Notes: a model not told the origin generated them from the letters alone. A stretch of 24,064 bases of DNA from Bacteriovoracaceae bacterium UBA4097 (GCA_002381765.1 DFXX01000100.1:1-24064); one strand, 5' to 3'; shown: positions 8,341-15,359, numbered from the stretch's first letter. Numbers and translations are program-made.

Positions 8341-8815
8341 TCTCGCACTTGAGCATCTTCACACCTAAGAAAAGATAGATGTAGAAGGGGATGGTCAGGA
8401 TATTATAAATCATCCAACCTGCACCCAGATTGGCATTGTCTACGATAAATGAAACGGAAAAAATGGCAGCCGTCAGAGCGTAGAAGAGTACATATCCCTG
8501 GGCCCAAAGTTTTTTTCTGAGATAAAAGCAATAAAAGAAATAGTTATTGGCCAGGATGATGAAGAGAAAAAAATAAAAGGTATTGTTCACAAAATCTGTC
8601 ATCTCAGAAATAGTGGATTGAGCGAAATCTTCGATCAAATAGCCACTCTGAGCTATGGACTGCTCCACCAATTTTTCAGAAACACCTTTTTCCAGCCAGT
8701 AGAGCTTCAAGTACCAGCAATTGATAATATCAGTGATGATGAGCGAAATTACGGTAAACACCACCCAGCGTCTTGGACCAAATGCTAAAAAATGTGACTT
8801 GAGCTTTGCTTTCAT
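8309..8815 (-). CDS. hypothetical four-helix membrane protein
   Basis: 168 residues. I do not recognise the family. Hydrophobic segments lie near residues 17-36, 76-97, 105-125 and 133-153. Between the first two is an acidic extramembrane loop (about 40-72). The protein is rich in Phe, Tyr and Trp, and the termini are basic (MKAKLKSH... and ...HEKKAR). There is no clear Shine-Dalgarno before the ATG. The start lies only 30 bp from the start of the divergent DUF2252 gene, and the 3' end overlaps the convergent DUF429-like gene by 32 bp. Reading through it on the other strand shows no better candidate, so I accept it as a real gene of unknown function. Confidence 0.65.
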   Translation of the reverse strand: MKAKLKSHFLAFGPRRWVVFTVISLIITDIINCWYLKLYWLEKGVSEKLVEQSIAQSGYLIEDFAQSTISEMTDFVNNTFYFFLFIILANNYFFYCFYLRKKLWAQGYVLFYALTAAIFSVSFIVDNANLGAGWMIYNILTIPFYIYLFLGVKMLKCETTLGHEKKAR

Positions 8816-8845
8816 GGACTGATTCTAACTCAACCCCCTAAAGAA

Positions 8846-10003
8846 GTGAATTACCATGTTGACCACCCTCTCAAACAGCTTCATAGTCTTTATATGGAAG
8901 AGTATCTAAAAAGAAGTGAATCCTTTGAAAAACGATTAAGTATTGAGCCCGTAACACCTAGAGAAGAGCTTTACCTACTCTTTCGCATGGCAGGCCCTTT
9001 GATGCAGAGTAAGCTTGGCCGCTTTCTTGATCTCACTAAAATTCCCGTGACCTTTTTGCATGGCAATCCCCATATGGATAACTACGTAAAGACTTTACAA
9101 GGTTCGGCCATGTTGGATTTTGACCGATCACGCATGGGTCCTTATTGCTGGGATATTATACGCTTTCTGAGCTCTCTTTCTCTGCGTGGAGAAAGTAAAA
9201 AAGATTTTCTCGACCGTAAGGTAGTTGATTATTTTATCGACGCCTATATCACCCATTTTTTAAATCCCGATATCCCGGCCAAGCGCCTAAAGATGCTCAA
9301 GAATACCAATCCCCAGAAGTGGCAATTGAATTCTAGAAATTATCTTGATGGCAATAAAAAGTGGGCAAAGAAAATGCGGGAAAATCCCATTGCTCTCGAT
9401 GAAGCTTTCATTCAGGAATTATTAAAGAAATACCTTGAAAGCCGTCAGGAACTCTCGCTCCTGGATGAGTATAAGGTGAGTGAAGTGGGCATGTGTCCCG
9501 GAAGCTTTGGAAAAAAACACTATATCTATGCTATTGTTCCTAAGAATCCTGATTCTCATAAGGACGCCATCATTCTGGATATTAAGGAAGTTTACGAAGA
9601 GAAAGATACTAAGTTCTTCTTTAATCCTTATCCTCATCACGGTCAGCGGATGATAGAAGCGAGTAAAATTTTTGCCGATGGCATGGAAGAGCGTCTAGGT
9701 TACTGCACTCTGAAAAATGAGCAGTATTGGGGAAGGCAGATTCCTAGCTTTGCTGCCAAGGTGAAAAAATATCTTACTAAAAATGAACAAATGGACTTCG
9801 CTTATTCGGTCGCATCAGAACTAGGGAAGGGACATCGCAAAGGCTTACCCCAAGGTGTATCACCTGAGGTGATCGAAATTGATTTCCTTCAAAACTTCGA
9901 CACCTATTTCAAGATTGCTAAGCTCTTCACTATGGAGCTTGAGCTTGCTCACGAATCCATCAAAAAGAAGAATAAGCTTTATCAAGATTTTCGGAGCTGG
10001 TAG
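8846..10003 (+). CDS. DUF2252 family protein (kinase-like fold)
   Basis: 385 residues from a GTG start. H-G-N-P-H-M-D-N-Y (72-80) and M-L-D-F-D-R-S-R-M-G-P-Y (89-100) match the signature 'GDxHxxNf ... fDfDeac.gP' of DUF2252, which resembles the catalytic loop and DFG-like segment of aminoglycoside phosphotransferase-type kinases. The usual N-terminal 'SPF.FfRG' motif is absent or degraded (M-A-G-P-L-M at about 48-53), and the protein is somewhat short. The start is uncertain: the GTG has no spaced ribosome-binding site, and the next candidate ATG is at 8894. Its stop overlaps the next gene's GTG by one base (TAGTG). No substrate is known for the family, so function is unassigned. Confidence 0.72.
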   Translation: MNYHVDHPLKQLHSLYMEEYLKRSESFEKRLSIEPVTPREELYLLFRMAGPLMQSKLGRFLDLTKIPVTFLHGNPHMDNYVKTLQGSAMLDFDRSRMGPYCWDIIRFLSSLSLRGESKKDFLDRKVVDYFIDAYITHFLNPDIPAKRLKMLKNTNPQKWQLNSRNYLDGNKKWAKKMRENPIALDEAFIQELLKKYLESRQELSLLDEYKVSEVGMCPGSFGKKHYIYAIVPKNPDSHKDAIILDIKEVYEEKDTKFFFNPYPHHGQRMIEASKIFADGMEERLGYCTLKNEQYWGRQIPSFAAKVKKYLTKNEQMDFAYSVASELGKGHRKGLPQGVSPEVIEIDFLQNFDTYFKIAKLFTMELELAHESIKKKNKLYQDFRSW

Positions 10004-10740
10004 TGCAGTCCCTGGCCTTGCTCTTCTCTCTTGTCACTGCTGGAGCATTGATCTCAGGGCTCACTGGTATGGGAGGAGGCACACTCATCTTAGCGGGCCT
10101 TCTTATGGTCTATCCTCCGGAGCTCGCTATTCCCCTCCATAGCTTTACTCAACTCACGGCCAATGTTTTGAGGGCTGGTATCCACCTTAAGTCCATAAAC
10201 TGGAAAGTAGTAGCCTTCTATGCCTCGCTCATGCTCCCCTTTGCTTGGATAGCCGCGCGAATTTTTGATTTTATTAACCCTAGTTGGCTAAAGATTCTGG
10301 TTGGAGTTTTTATTCTCTTCTCCGTCATGCCTTTTCGCTTTAAACCTCGTGGAGAGCCCTCCTATGGAACTTTTATCATCCTGGGAGCTCTCTCTGGATT
10401 CTTAGGTGTTTTTGTGGGAGCGGTGGGACCAATGGTAATGCCATTTTTTAATCGGTTAAATTTGTCTCGCGATGGAATGCTTTCTACCAAGAGCGCGGGC
10501 CAGGGAGTACTTCAAATAAGTAAAATTCTTGCTTTCTCTGGGGCAGCAGGAATTAGCTTTATGGAATTCAAGGGGCCGGTGGGGCTACTTATGCTAGGAT
10601 CCCTCTTGGGAGTTCTTCTCTCCATACCAGTGGGACGCAAGATATCGGACGATAAGTTCAATCAGGCGATTAATGTACTTATGGCGATGATTGCAATAAA
10701 GGTATTGATAGAAGGTGCGAGAGAGCTGCTTAGTGCATGA
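10003..10740 (+). CDS. TauE/SafE family membrane permease
   Basis: 245 residues, about eight hydrophobic segments, inner membrane. Two inverted-repeat halves each carry a glycine motif: G-L-T-G-M-G-G-G-T-L-I (residues 19-29) and G-V-F-V-G-A-V-G-P-M-V-M-P-F-F (near 136-150). These correspond to the duplicated 'GiGGG...P' motifs of TauE/SafE proteins, which export sulfite, sulfoacetate or related organosulfur anions. The GTG start overlaps the DUF2252 stop by one base and has CGGAG (9992-9996) six bases upstream, which supports it. The 3' end overlaps the convergent DUF2203 gene by 11 bp with no terminator between. The exact substrate cannot be predicted. Confidence 0.82.
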   Translation: MQSLALLFSLVTAGALISGLTGMGGGTLILAGLLMVYPPELAIPLHSFTQLTANVLRAGIHLKSINWKVVAFYASLMLPFAWIAARIFDFINPSWLKILVGVFILFSVMPFRFKPRGEPSYGTFIILGALSGFLGVFVGAVGPMVMPFFNRLNLSRDGMLSTKSAGQGVLQISKILAFSGAAGISFMEFKGPVGLLMLGSLLGVLLSIPVGRKISDDKFNQAINVLMAMIAIKVLIEGARELLSA

Positions 10741-11068
10741 AAAGTTTATTTTCGGGATATTCCCAAAGATAATGGCCTTCTTCACCTGGAATCCTTACCT
10801 TACATAATGAAACAGGGATAGCACCCAATCGTCGTACTTTGTCAGACCAGCTCTGAAGAGATGTATTAATTTTTTCCTGAATGGCGAGTGCCTTATCAGA
10901 ATTACTTTTAAAAAAAGAAAGCTGGGAATTAAGAACACTTAGCTCGCGCTTTGTTTTTGAGGAGATAAGTTGCAGCAAAGGAATAAGCTCCAAGGCTTCT
11001 TCATGGCTGAAGACCTTGGTTTGGTTTAATGGGTAGATAGTGCGAACGATCTCAGAATTAGCTTCCAT
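10730..11068 (-). CDS. DUF2203-like small protein
   Basis: 112 residues. The N-terminal part F-S-H-E-E-A-L-E-L-I-P-L-L is the typical 'FtleEAnalLP.l' opening of DUF2203. A helical coiled-coil middle follows, and the C-terminus V-S-L-C-K-V-R-I-P-G-E-E-G-H-Y-L-W-E-Y matches the 'v.LcW..ge..i..wh' ending of that family, though shifted in detail. Function is unknown. Its ATG overlaps the smpB stop by one base (TAATG), so it is coupled to smpB and ends the seven-gene leftward run. It overlaps the TauE/SafE gene tail by 11 bp. Confidence 0.65.
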   Translation of the reverse strand: MEANSEIVRTIYPLNQTKVFSHEEALELIPLLQLISSKTKRELSVLNSQLSFFKSNSDKALAIQEKINTSLQSWSDKVRRLGAIPVSLCKVRIPGEEGHYLWEYPENKLFMH

Positions 11069-11517
11069 TAATCAAATTGCCCCTGTCTTAATTTACGCTC
11101 TACGTCTCTTTTAGCAGCAGTGTCACGCTTATCAAAGAGTTTTTTCCCTTTACCGAGAGCGATTTCACACTTAACCAATGAGTCCTTAAAGTAAAGGGCC
11201 AGCGGGATAATGGTATAGCCTTTCATCGCCATCTTTTTTTCGATTTGATGAATTTCTTCACGCTTTAACAAAAGCTTACGGCGGCGCGTTTCAGGATGAT
11301 TATTGATATTTCCAAATTCATAGTGAGGAATCGTGGCATTTTGTAGCCAGGCCTCGCCATCATTATCGATCACAACATAGGCCTCATTGATGATGCCCTT
11401 TCCTTGACGCAGGGACTTAACTTCGGTTCCGAGTAGGGCAAGTCCACACTCATACTTCTCTTCAAGGAAGTAGTCATATCCGGCCCGTTGATTTTTACAG
11501 ATTATTTTTACGCCCAT
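11068..11517 (-). CDS. smpB: SsrA-binding protein SmpB
   Basis: Partner of tmRNA in trans-translation, which rescues stalled ribosomes and tags nascent proteins. 149 residues, standard. The oligonucleotide-binding barrel carries G-L-A-L-L-G-T-E-V-K-S-L-R-Q-G-K (25-40), then H-Y-E-F-G-N (65-70) and H-P-x-x-x-R-R-R-K-L-L. The C-terminal tail G-K-G-K-K-L-F-D-K-R-D-T-A-A-K-R-D (121-137) mimics the anticodon helix and mRNA path. No tmRNA gene is visible in the window. The upstream gap to rsmA is 46 bp and has no clear ribosome-binding site. Confidence 0.97.
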   Translation of the reverse strand: MGVKIICKNQRAGYDYFLEEKYECGLALLGTEVKSLRQGKGIINEAYVVIDNDGEAWLQNATIPHYEFGNINNHPETRRRKLLLKREEIHQIEKKMAMKGYTIIPLALYFKDSLVKCEIALGKGKKLFDKRDTAAKRDVERKLRQGQFD

Positions 11518-11563
11518 AAGAGTTGGACTATACCACTAGATTCTGGTTTTTAATATGGCCTTG

Positions 11564-12361
11564 TTACGCTTGATAGCTCTGAGCGTGATGAAACATCTTG
11601 AGCACTTGCTCATAGGTCAGAGCTTCGGCCCTGATTTGAGGATCAAGTCCGGCAGCACTTAGGCAGGCGAGAGTTTTCTCCTGGCCCCATTCTTTTTTAA
11701 GAATTCCACCCAGCTGCTTTCGGCGTTGTGCAAAGACGAGTCTTAAGTAAGTTTCAAAAGTATTGATGAGCGAGAGGTCAATCAGTGGCTTCTCTTTTCG
11801 TAAGAAATTCAGGACTTGGGAATCTACTTTGGGTGGGGGAACAAAGGCCCCGGGAGGAGCATACACCACATGCTTAATATCAAATTGACTAAGGCAAAGA
11901 GCGTGGAGAGAACCCATGGCGTTTCGGGCCTCTTTAGGCAGAATTTTTTCCGCCACCTCTTTCTGATACATTAGTGTCATGTTTTTGATTTGAGGAATTC
12001 TTAAAAAGGAAAGAGTAAGAGGAACGCTCACATTATAGGGAAGGTTTGAGACAAGCCAAATATTGCTGAGCCCAGTTTTAGTAAGAAACTCATTCCAGTT
12101 AAATTCCAGAGCATCCTGCCGAAAGACTCTCTCTTCACCCACTACCGGAACCAGAAGCTCTACAAATCTCTCATCCATCTCAATTACATACATAGGAAGA
12201 TTATAGCTCGCCAGATGAGGGGTCAGAACCGCAGGGCCCGGGCCAATTTCAACGATGGCCTCTGTGCCATCGGGTAGAGGTGAGGTAATTTTTTTTATAA
12301 CAGTGGGGGAGCTCAAAAAGTGCTGACCGAAGCTCTTGTTAGCAGTTGGGAAGCGGCTCAT
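11564..12361 (-). CDS. rsmA: 16S rRNA dimethyladenosine transferase
   Basis: SAM-dependent enzyme that dimethylates two adjacent adenines in helix 45 of 16S rRNA during small-subunit maturation (KsgA). 265 residues. F-G-Q-H-F-L (11-16) is the N-terminal RNA-binding signature. E-I-G-P-G-P-A-V-L-T (38-47) is SAM motif I, E61 lies at the end of strand 2, and N-L-P-Y-N (106-110) is the catalytic motif IV. P-P-K-V-D-S-Q-V and R-R-K-Q-L lie in the C-terminal half. The ATG directly abuts the tsaD stop codon, and GGAG within the tsaD 3' end serves as the ribosome-binding site. Confidence 0.97.
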   Translation of the reverse strand: MSRFPTANKSFGQHFLSSPTVIKKITSPLPDGTEAIVEIGPGPAVLTPHLASYNLPMYVIEMDERFVELLVPVVGEERVFRQDALEFNWNEFLTKTGLSNIWLVSNLPYNVSVPLTLSFLRIPQIKNMTLMYQKEVAEKILPKEARNAMGSLHALCLSQFDIKHVVYAPPGAFVPPPKVDSQVLNFLRKEKPLIDLSLINTFETYLRLVFAQRRKQLGGILKKEWGQEKTLACLSAAGLDPQIRAEALTYEQVLKMFHHAQSYQA

Positions 12362-13402
12362 TTATTTTTTCTCCACAAAGCGACTGCGAGCATCTAGCTC
12401 CAGGCATTCAGGAAAAGATATCTTAAGTTGAGGAACTCTTGCTCCCCAATTGGCCACCATGCCGGCATTATCGGTGCTATAGAGGGGGCGAACCACATGA
12501 ACATTTTTGAAGTGCTTATTCATGACTTCTTTTAAGCGGGAATTGCAGGCAACTCCTCCACCGATAACGATGTGAGTATCAAAATTTTTGAGAGATTTAT
12601 GAAGAATCTTCTCGATGATTTCTTCTGTCTTAATTCTTAAAGTCTGAACAATCGCTTCCTGATAGCCCGCGCAGAGTGAAGGCATTTCATTTTTTATTTC
12701 ATCTGGTTCCATTTTCAAAAGTTTAACTCTGAGTGCAGTCTTTAAACCAGAGAAGCTCATCTTTCCGGGGCGATCTCTCATATAACTAATAGGGAAGCTA
12801 TACTTCTTGGGGTCACCTGTTTGTGATAGTTCATCAATAAGCCTTCCCGCTGGATAGCCCACACCCAGGAGCTTTCCACCTTTATCAAAGGCTTCTCCGG
12901 CGGCATCATCCAAGGTATTTCCCAGGATCTCCATTTCATTGGGGCCACTTACCCACATAAAAGCAGTGTGACCACCACTAACCAGAAGTCCTAGGTAAGG
13001 GTAGGGCACTTCTTCAGTTAAATGAATCGCCTCCAGATGAGCGTAAAGATGATTTACCGGAATGATCGGTAGCTCATATAGAAGGGCAAAGGTCTTAGCG
13101 AGATTGATGCCGGTTAAGAGTGAGCCAATGAGACCCGGGTGAGTAGTAACTGCTACTTCTGTAATATCTTCAGGACTAATATCAGCTTCTTTAAAGGAAA
13201 CTTCAAGCAGTGGAGGAATAGCTTTGACATGACTTCGCGCCGCTAGCTCCGGAACCACTCCTCCCCATTTTGAGAGGAGAAAATCCTGAGAATAACTATT
13301 GAGCGAGAGAATTTTGGAGTCTGATCCAATAACTTCCATGATGGCAATTGAGGTGTCATCACAGCTGGTTTCTATCCCGAGAATGATTCTTTTAGTAGTC
13401 AC
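12362..13402 (-). CDS. tsaD: tRNA N6-threonylcarbamoyladenosine transferase TsaD
   Basis: Catalytic subunit that transfers the threonylcarbamoyl group to A37 of ANN-decoding tRNAs, working with TsaB and TsaE. 346 residues, usual length. I-L-G-I-E-T-S-C-D-D-T-S (7-18) opens the ASKHA ATPase fold. N-H-L-Y-A-H (117-122) gives the metal-binding histidines H118 and H122. L-L-V-S-G-G-H-T follows, and V-I-G-G-G-V-A-C-N-S-R-L is the C-terminal phosphate loop. The start overlaps the cpoB end by four bases and the stop touches rsmA, so the three genes are tightly coupled. TsaB and TsaE are not in the window. Confidence 0.97.
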   Translation of the reverse strand: MTTKRIILGIETSCDDTSIAIMEVIGSDSKILSLNSYSQDFLLSKWGGVVPELAARSHVKAIPPLLEVSFKEADISPEDITEVAVTTHPGLIGSLLTGINLAKTFALLYELPIIPVNHLYAHLEAIHLTEEVPYPYLGLLVSGGHTAFMWVSGPNEMEILGNTLDDAAGEAFDKGGKLLGVGYPAGRLIDELSQTGDPKKYSFPISYMRDRPGKMSFSGLKTALRVKLLKMEPDEIKNEMPSLCAGYQEAIVQTLRIKTEEIIEKILHKSLKNFDTHIVIGGGVACNSRLKEVMNKHFKNVHVVRPLYSTDNAGMVANWGARVPQLKISFPECLELDARSRFVEKK

Positions 13403-14166
13403 AGCTCTTTTTTGGCTTCAAGAGCAGCGGCATCATCGGAGTACTCTTCGATCACCTGATTATAGGCTTCTTTTGACTCTTTCTTTTTTCCAATACGATC
13501 CAGGGATCGAGCTATGAAAAGAAGGCTACTTGGAGCAAGAGTAGAGCGAGGATAATTGGTATAGATTTTACTGAAGTAGACCAAGGCCTTCTCATAGTTC
13601 TTGGTATAGAATTCAACTCTACCTAAACCATGAAGAACTTTATTATTATCGGCGGGACTTAAGTCCTTATGATCCAGCAGGGCTTCTAATTCTCTTCTGC
13701 CTTCAGCATACTTATTGGCCTTAACGAATCCCAGCCCTTCACTTAATTCTTCTTTAGCGCTTTTTTTTTGGGCCTTAGGAGCTGGCTTACTGAGATCGTT
13801 TAAGCTCTTGGTGACCTTCTCGATGAACTCTCTTTGTTCTTTAAGTTCAGCTTGAATGGCCAGTAATTGAGTGCTCTGGGCTTCCTGCTGACTTTTGAGC
13901 AGGGCCGAGTTTTCTTCCATCTTTTTGAAGTTTTCTGGCTTAATCTTCTGCTGGTTGTTTTCGATTACTTCTAAACGACCATTCATTTGATCCAGCTGAG
14001 TCTGAATATCTTTCATCTGAGTAACCATGTCGGCCACTAAGGATTGGGAATCGGAAAGCTGCTCAGTCATGCTCTCAAATCTGCGTTCACGATTCACTTG
14101 ATCAGCAGTCTTGATACATGAGGAGGCAAGGGTAAGAAGAGAAATGAGAAGCAGAAGTTTAGTCAT
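13399..14166 (-). CDS. cpoB: CpoB/YbgF-like lipoprotein with coiled coil and TPRs
   Basis: Periplasmic partner of the Tol-Pal system; in E. coli CpoB coordinates outer-membrane constriction with septal peptidoglycan synthesis. 255 residues. The signal sequence ends L-A-S-S-C, predicting lipidation at C17, whereas E. coli CpoB is soluble; alanine at -3 is an unusual lipobox. A long Gln/Glu-rich coiled coil (about 25-125) precedes an Ala/Lys/Pro linker and TPR-like repeats (about 140-255: G-L-G-F-V-K-A-N-K-Y-A-E-G, then Y-T-K-N-Y-E-K-A-L-V-Y-F and G-K-K-K-E-S-K-E-A-Y). It sits downstream of pal and a DUF4398 lipoprotein, which supports the call. Confidence 0.82.
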   Translation of the reverse strand: MTKLLLLISLLTLASSCIKTADQVNRERRFESMTEQLSDSQSLVADMVTQMKDIQTQLDQMNGRLEVIENNQQKIKPENFKKMEENSALLKSQQEAQSTQLLAIQAELKEQREFIEKVTKSLNDLSKPAPKAQKKSAKEELSEGLGFVKANKYAEGRRELEALLDHKDLSPADNNKVLHGLGRVEFYTKNYEKALVYFSKIYTNYPRSTLAPSSLLFIARSLDRIGKKKESKEAYNQVIEEYSDDAAALEAKKEL

Positions 14167-14214
14167 ATCGGTTTATACCTTTGGGTTGATAAACAGATAC
14201 TACCGCAAAATATT

Positions 14215-14517
14215 TTATTGCGCATTACCTTCGAGGGCTTTTTTTCTAGTGGCGGAGTATTCAGCACGTTCAGAGTATTTCTTGGAGAGAATTGCGTACT
14301 CTTTGGCCTTATTGAAATATTTCCGACGATAAGCGGACTTCGCTTTGAGATAGTAGTCTTCGGCACTTCTATAAAGATTAGAGGCGTGGACATCTGCACC
14401 CGACTCTCGGGCCGCCATGAAGGCTTCTTGGGCAAGACTCATTTCGATTTTAGGTCGTGTGGTCGTTAGACCACACGAACCGAGAACAAATAAACTAAAT
14501 ACAAAGAGTAACTTCAT
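14215..14517 (-). CDS. DUF4398-type lipoprotein
   Basis: 100 residues. A short signal peptide ends V-L-G-S-C with a good lipobox, so C15 would be lipidated. The mature part is helical with Y-R-S-A-E-D-Y-Y-L-K-A-K-S-A-Y-R-R-K-Y-F (49-68) and then K-A-K-E-Y-A, matching the DUF4398 pattern of 'A..lA..Kl..A..a'. It starts 5 bp after pal and is followed by a 48-bp gap before cpoB, so all three are probably cotranscribed. Its role is likely structural in the outer membrane/periplasm beside Pal; this is inferred from position only. Confidence 0.75.
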   Translation of the reverse strand: MKLLFVFSLFVLGSCGLTTTRPKIEMSLAQEAFMAARESGADVHASNLYRSAEDYYLKAKSAYRRKYFNKAKEYAILSKKYSERAEYSATRKKALEGNAQ

Positions 14518-14522
14518 TGACC

Positions 14523-15023
14523 TTATTTGGCAGTAACAACGAAGTTAGCGCGACGGTTCTTAGACCAAGCTGATTCATCATGGCCTTCGGCTACTGGACG
14601 CTCATTACCATAAGAAATAGTAGAGATTCTCTTAGCTTCTACACCACGAGCAACTAGGTAATCACGAACAGTCTTAGCACGACGCTCACCAAGAGCAAGG
14701 TTGTACTGACGACCACCGCGCTCATCGGCATGACCTTCAACCTGGATATCAACAGTCTTATTTGACTTCAAGAAATTTGCATTCTCATCAAGCTTTTGCT
14801 TAGCAGAAGAGCCTAGGTTTGAAGAATTGAAGTCAAAGAATACAGTTTGAAGACCGCCAGCAGTGTTTGAATCAGAGTCACCGCTTAGCTCAAGAGTTAG
14901 ACCGCTGTTAGCGCCATCTGCTCCATCAGCTCCTGCATCTTGAGAATTATTTGGTTTTTTAGAAGCACAACCCACAGCAAGGAAACCAACCATAAGAGTG
15001 GTGAAAAAAGCACGAGTGAACAT
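14523..15023 (-). CDS. pal: peptidoglycan-associated lipoprotein Pal
   Basis: Outer-membrane lipoprotein that binds peptidoglycan through an OmpA-type domain. 166 residues. The lipobox L-A-V-G-C places the lipidated cysteine at residue 19. An Asp/Gly/Ala-rich linker follows, and the OmpA domain starts at T-V-F-F-D-F-N-S-S-N (about 60-69). V-E-G-H-A-D-E-R-G (95-103) and Y-N-L-A-L-G-E-R-R-A (107-116) are the diaminopimelate-binding motifs. AAAGGAG (complement of 15031-15037), seven bases upstream, is an excellent ribosome-binding site. It is the first gene of the leftward run. TolQ, TolR, TolA and TolB are not adjacent. Confidence 0.95.
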   Translation of the reverse strand: MFTRAFFTTLMVGFLAVGCASKKPNNSQDAGADGADGANSGLTLELSGDSDSNTAGGLQTVFFDFNSSNLGSSAKQKLDENANFLKSNKTVDIQVEGHADERGGRQYNLALGERRAKTVRDYLVARGVEAKRISTISYGNERPVAEGHDESAWSKNRRANFVVTAK

Positions 15024-15073
15024 GAAACTTCTCCTTTGAAGTATACTGGATATCTAAATTTGTAGATGTGCGT

Positions 15074-15102
15074 ATTATGCCGAAATTGACACGTCTTTAG
15101 AA
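15074..15102 (-). promoter_or_regulatory. weak candidate promoter for pal
   Basis: On the minus strand TTCTAA (complement of 15097-15102) lies 17 bases before CATAAT (complement of 15074-15079). The -10 matches five of six positions but the -35 is poor. It would give a leader of about 45 nt before pal. I found no better sigma-70 pair in the 300 bp upstream. Confidence 0.25.
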
Positions 15103-15162
15103 GGGAAAAGTAATTTGTCTTGTAGGATAAATCGTCATGGACCTGACGCTAATTCCACACAG

Positions 15163-15212
15163 GTGTTGGAGTTTTGACTCAATAGATATTTTTGCCATGC
15201 ATGAAGTGCATG
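15163..15212. repeat. inverted repeat and direct-repeat copy upstream of the sigma-54 promoter
   Basis: CATGCA (15196-15201), a five-base spacer TGAAG, then TGCATG (15207-15212) form a perfect inverted repeat centred about 65 bp before the predicted start of the sigma-54 transcript. GTGTTGGAGTT at 15163-15173 recurs exactly at 15276-15286, within the predicted transcript. Both are where an enhancer-binding protein could act, but neither matches a named operator that I know. Confidence 0.45.
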
Positions 15213-15242
15213 AAAAGACTAGGATTGTCCCGTATTAGTAGT

Positions 15243-15258
15243 TGGCACCACTCTTGCT
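15243..15258 (+). promoter_or_regulatory. consensus sigma-54 (-24/-12) promoter
   Basis: TGGCAC (15243-15248), five bases, then TTGCT (15254-15258) match the RpoN consensus TGGCAC-N5-TTGCW at every defined position. GG is at 15244-15245 and GC at 15256-15257. The predicted start is about 12 bases after the GC, near 15269. It points right, away from pal and into a stretch with no gene on that strand. A match this complete is expected about 0.02 times by chance in a window of this size (both strands, equal base frequencies). Confidence 0.75.
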
Positions 15259-15268
15259 ATATATTTAA

Positions 15269-15359
15269 TGTGTGTGTGTTGGAGTTAAAGAAAGGATTTT
15301 TTTAGCTTCTACAATTGTCTCTCGAAAAAAAAAGCCCATCTCTGATGGGCTTTTTTTTT
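15269..15359 (+). ncRNA. candidate sigma-54-dependent small RNA
   Basis: A transcript from the consensus sigma-54 promoter would run about 90 nt and end at the strong hairpin at 15334-15350. No convincing reading frame exists in it: the ATG at 15268 gives six codons and has no ribosome-binding site. The body has a TG repeat at the 5' end, GTGTTGGAG, a purine-rich AAAGAAAGGA, a T7 run (15297-15303) that could pair with the A9 run (15325-15333), and the terminator. No known RNA family was recognised. Both ends are predicted, not observed. Confidence 0.5.
15325..15359. terminator. bidirectional intrinsic terminator
   Basis: The stem GCCCATC (15334-15340), loop TCT and GATGGGC (15344-15350) is flanked by nine A on the left and nine T on the right, so it can end transcription in both directions. 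Leftward it serves the arginase-family gene, whose stop codon (15358-15360) overlaps the tract. Rightward it would end the sigma-54 transcript. Confidence 0.9.

Noticed and set aside
9879..10142. 87-codon plus-strand frame across the DUF2252-TauE junction
   Set aside because: It is out of frame with both well-supported genes and shows no domain.
14163..14435. 90-codon minus-strand frame overlapping the DUF4398 lipoprotein gene
   Set aside because: It lies in another frame of a gene with a clear lipobox and family pattern; its own translation has no domain, signal or good ribosome-binding site.
15270..15280. TG microsatellite as a phase-variation tract
   Set aside because: Only about five TG units and not in or directly before a reading frame, so it is too short to support the claim.
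15268..15288. Small peptide gene in the sigma-54 transcript
   Set aside because: The ATG gives only six codons, begins at or before the predicted transcript start and has no ribosome-binding site.
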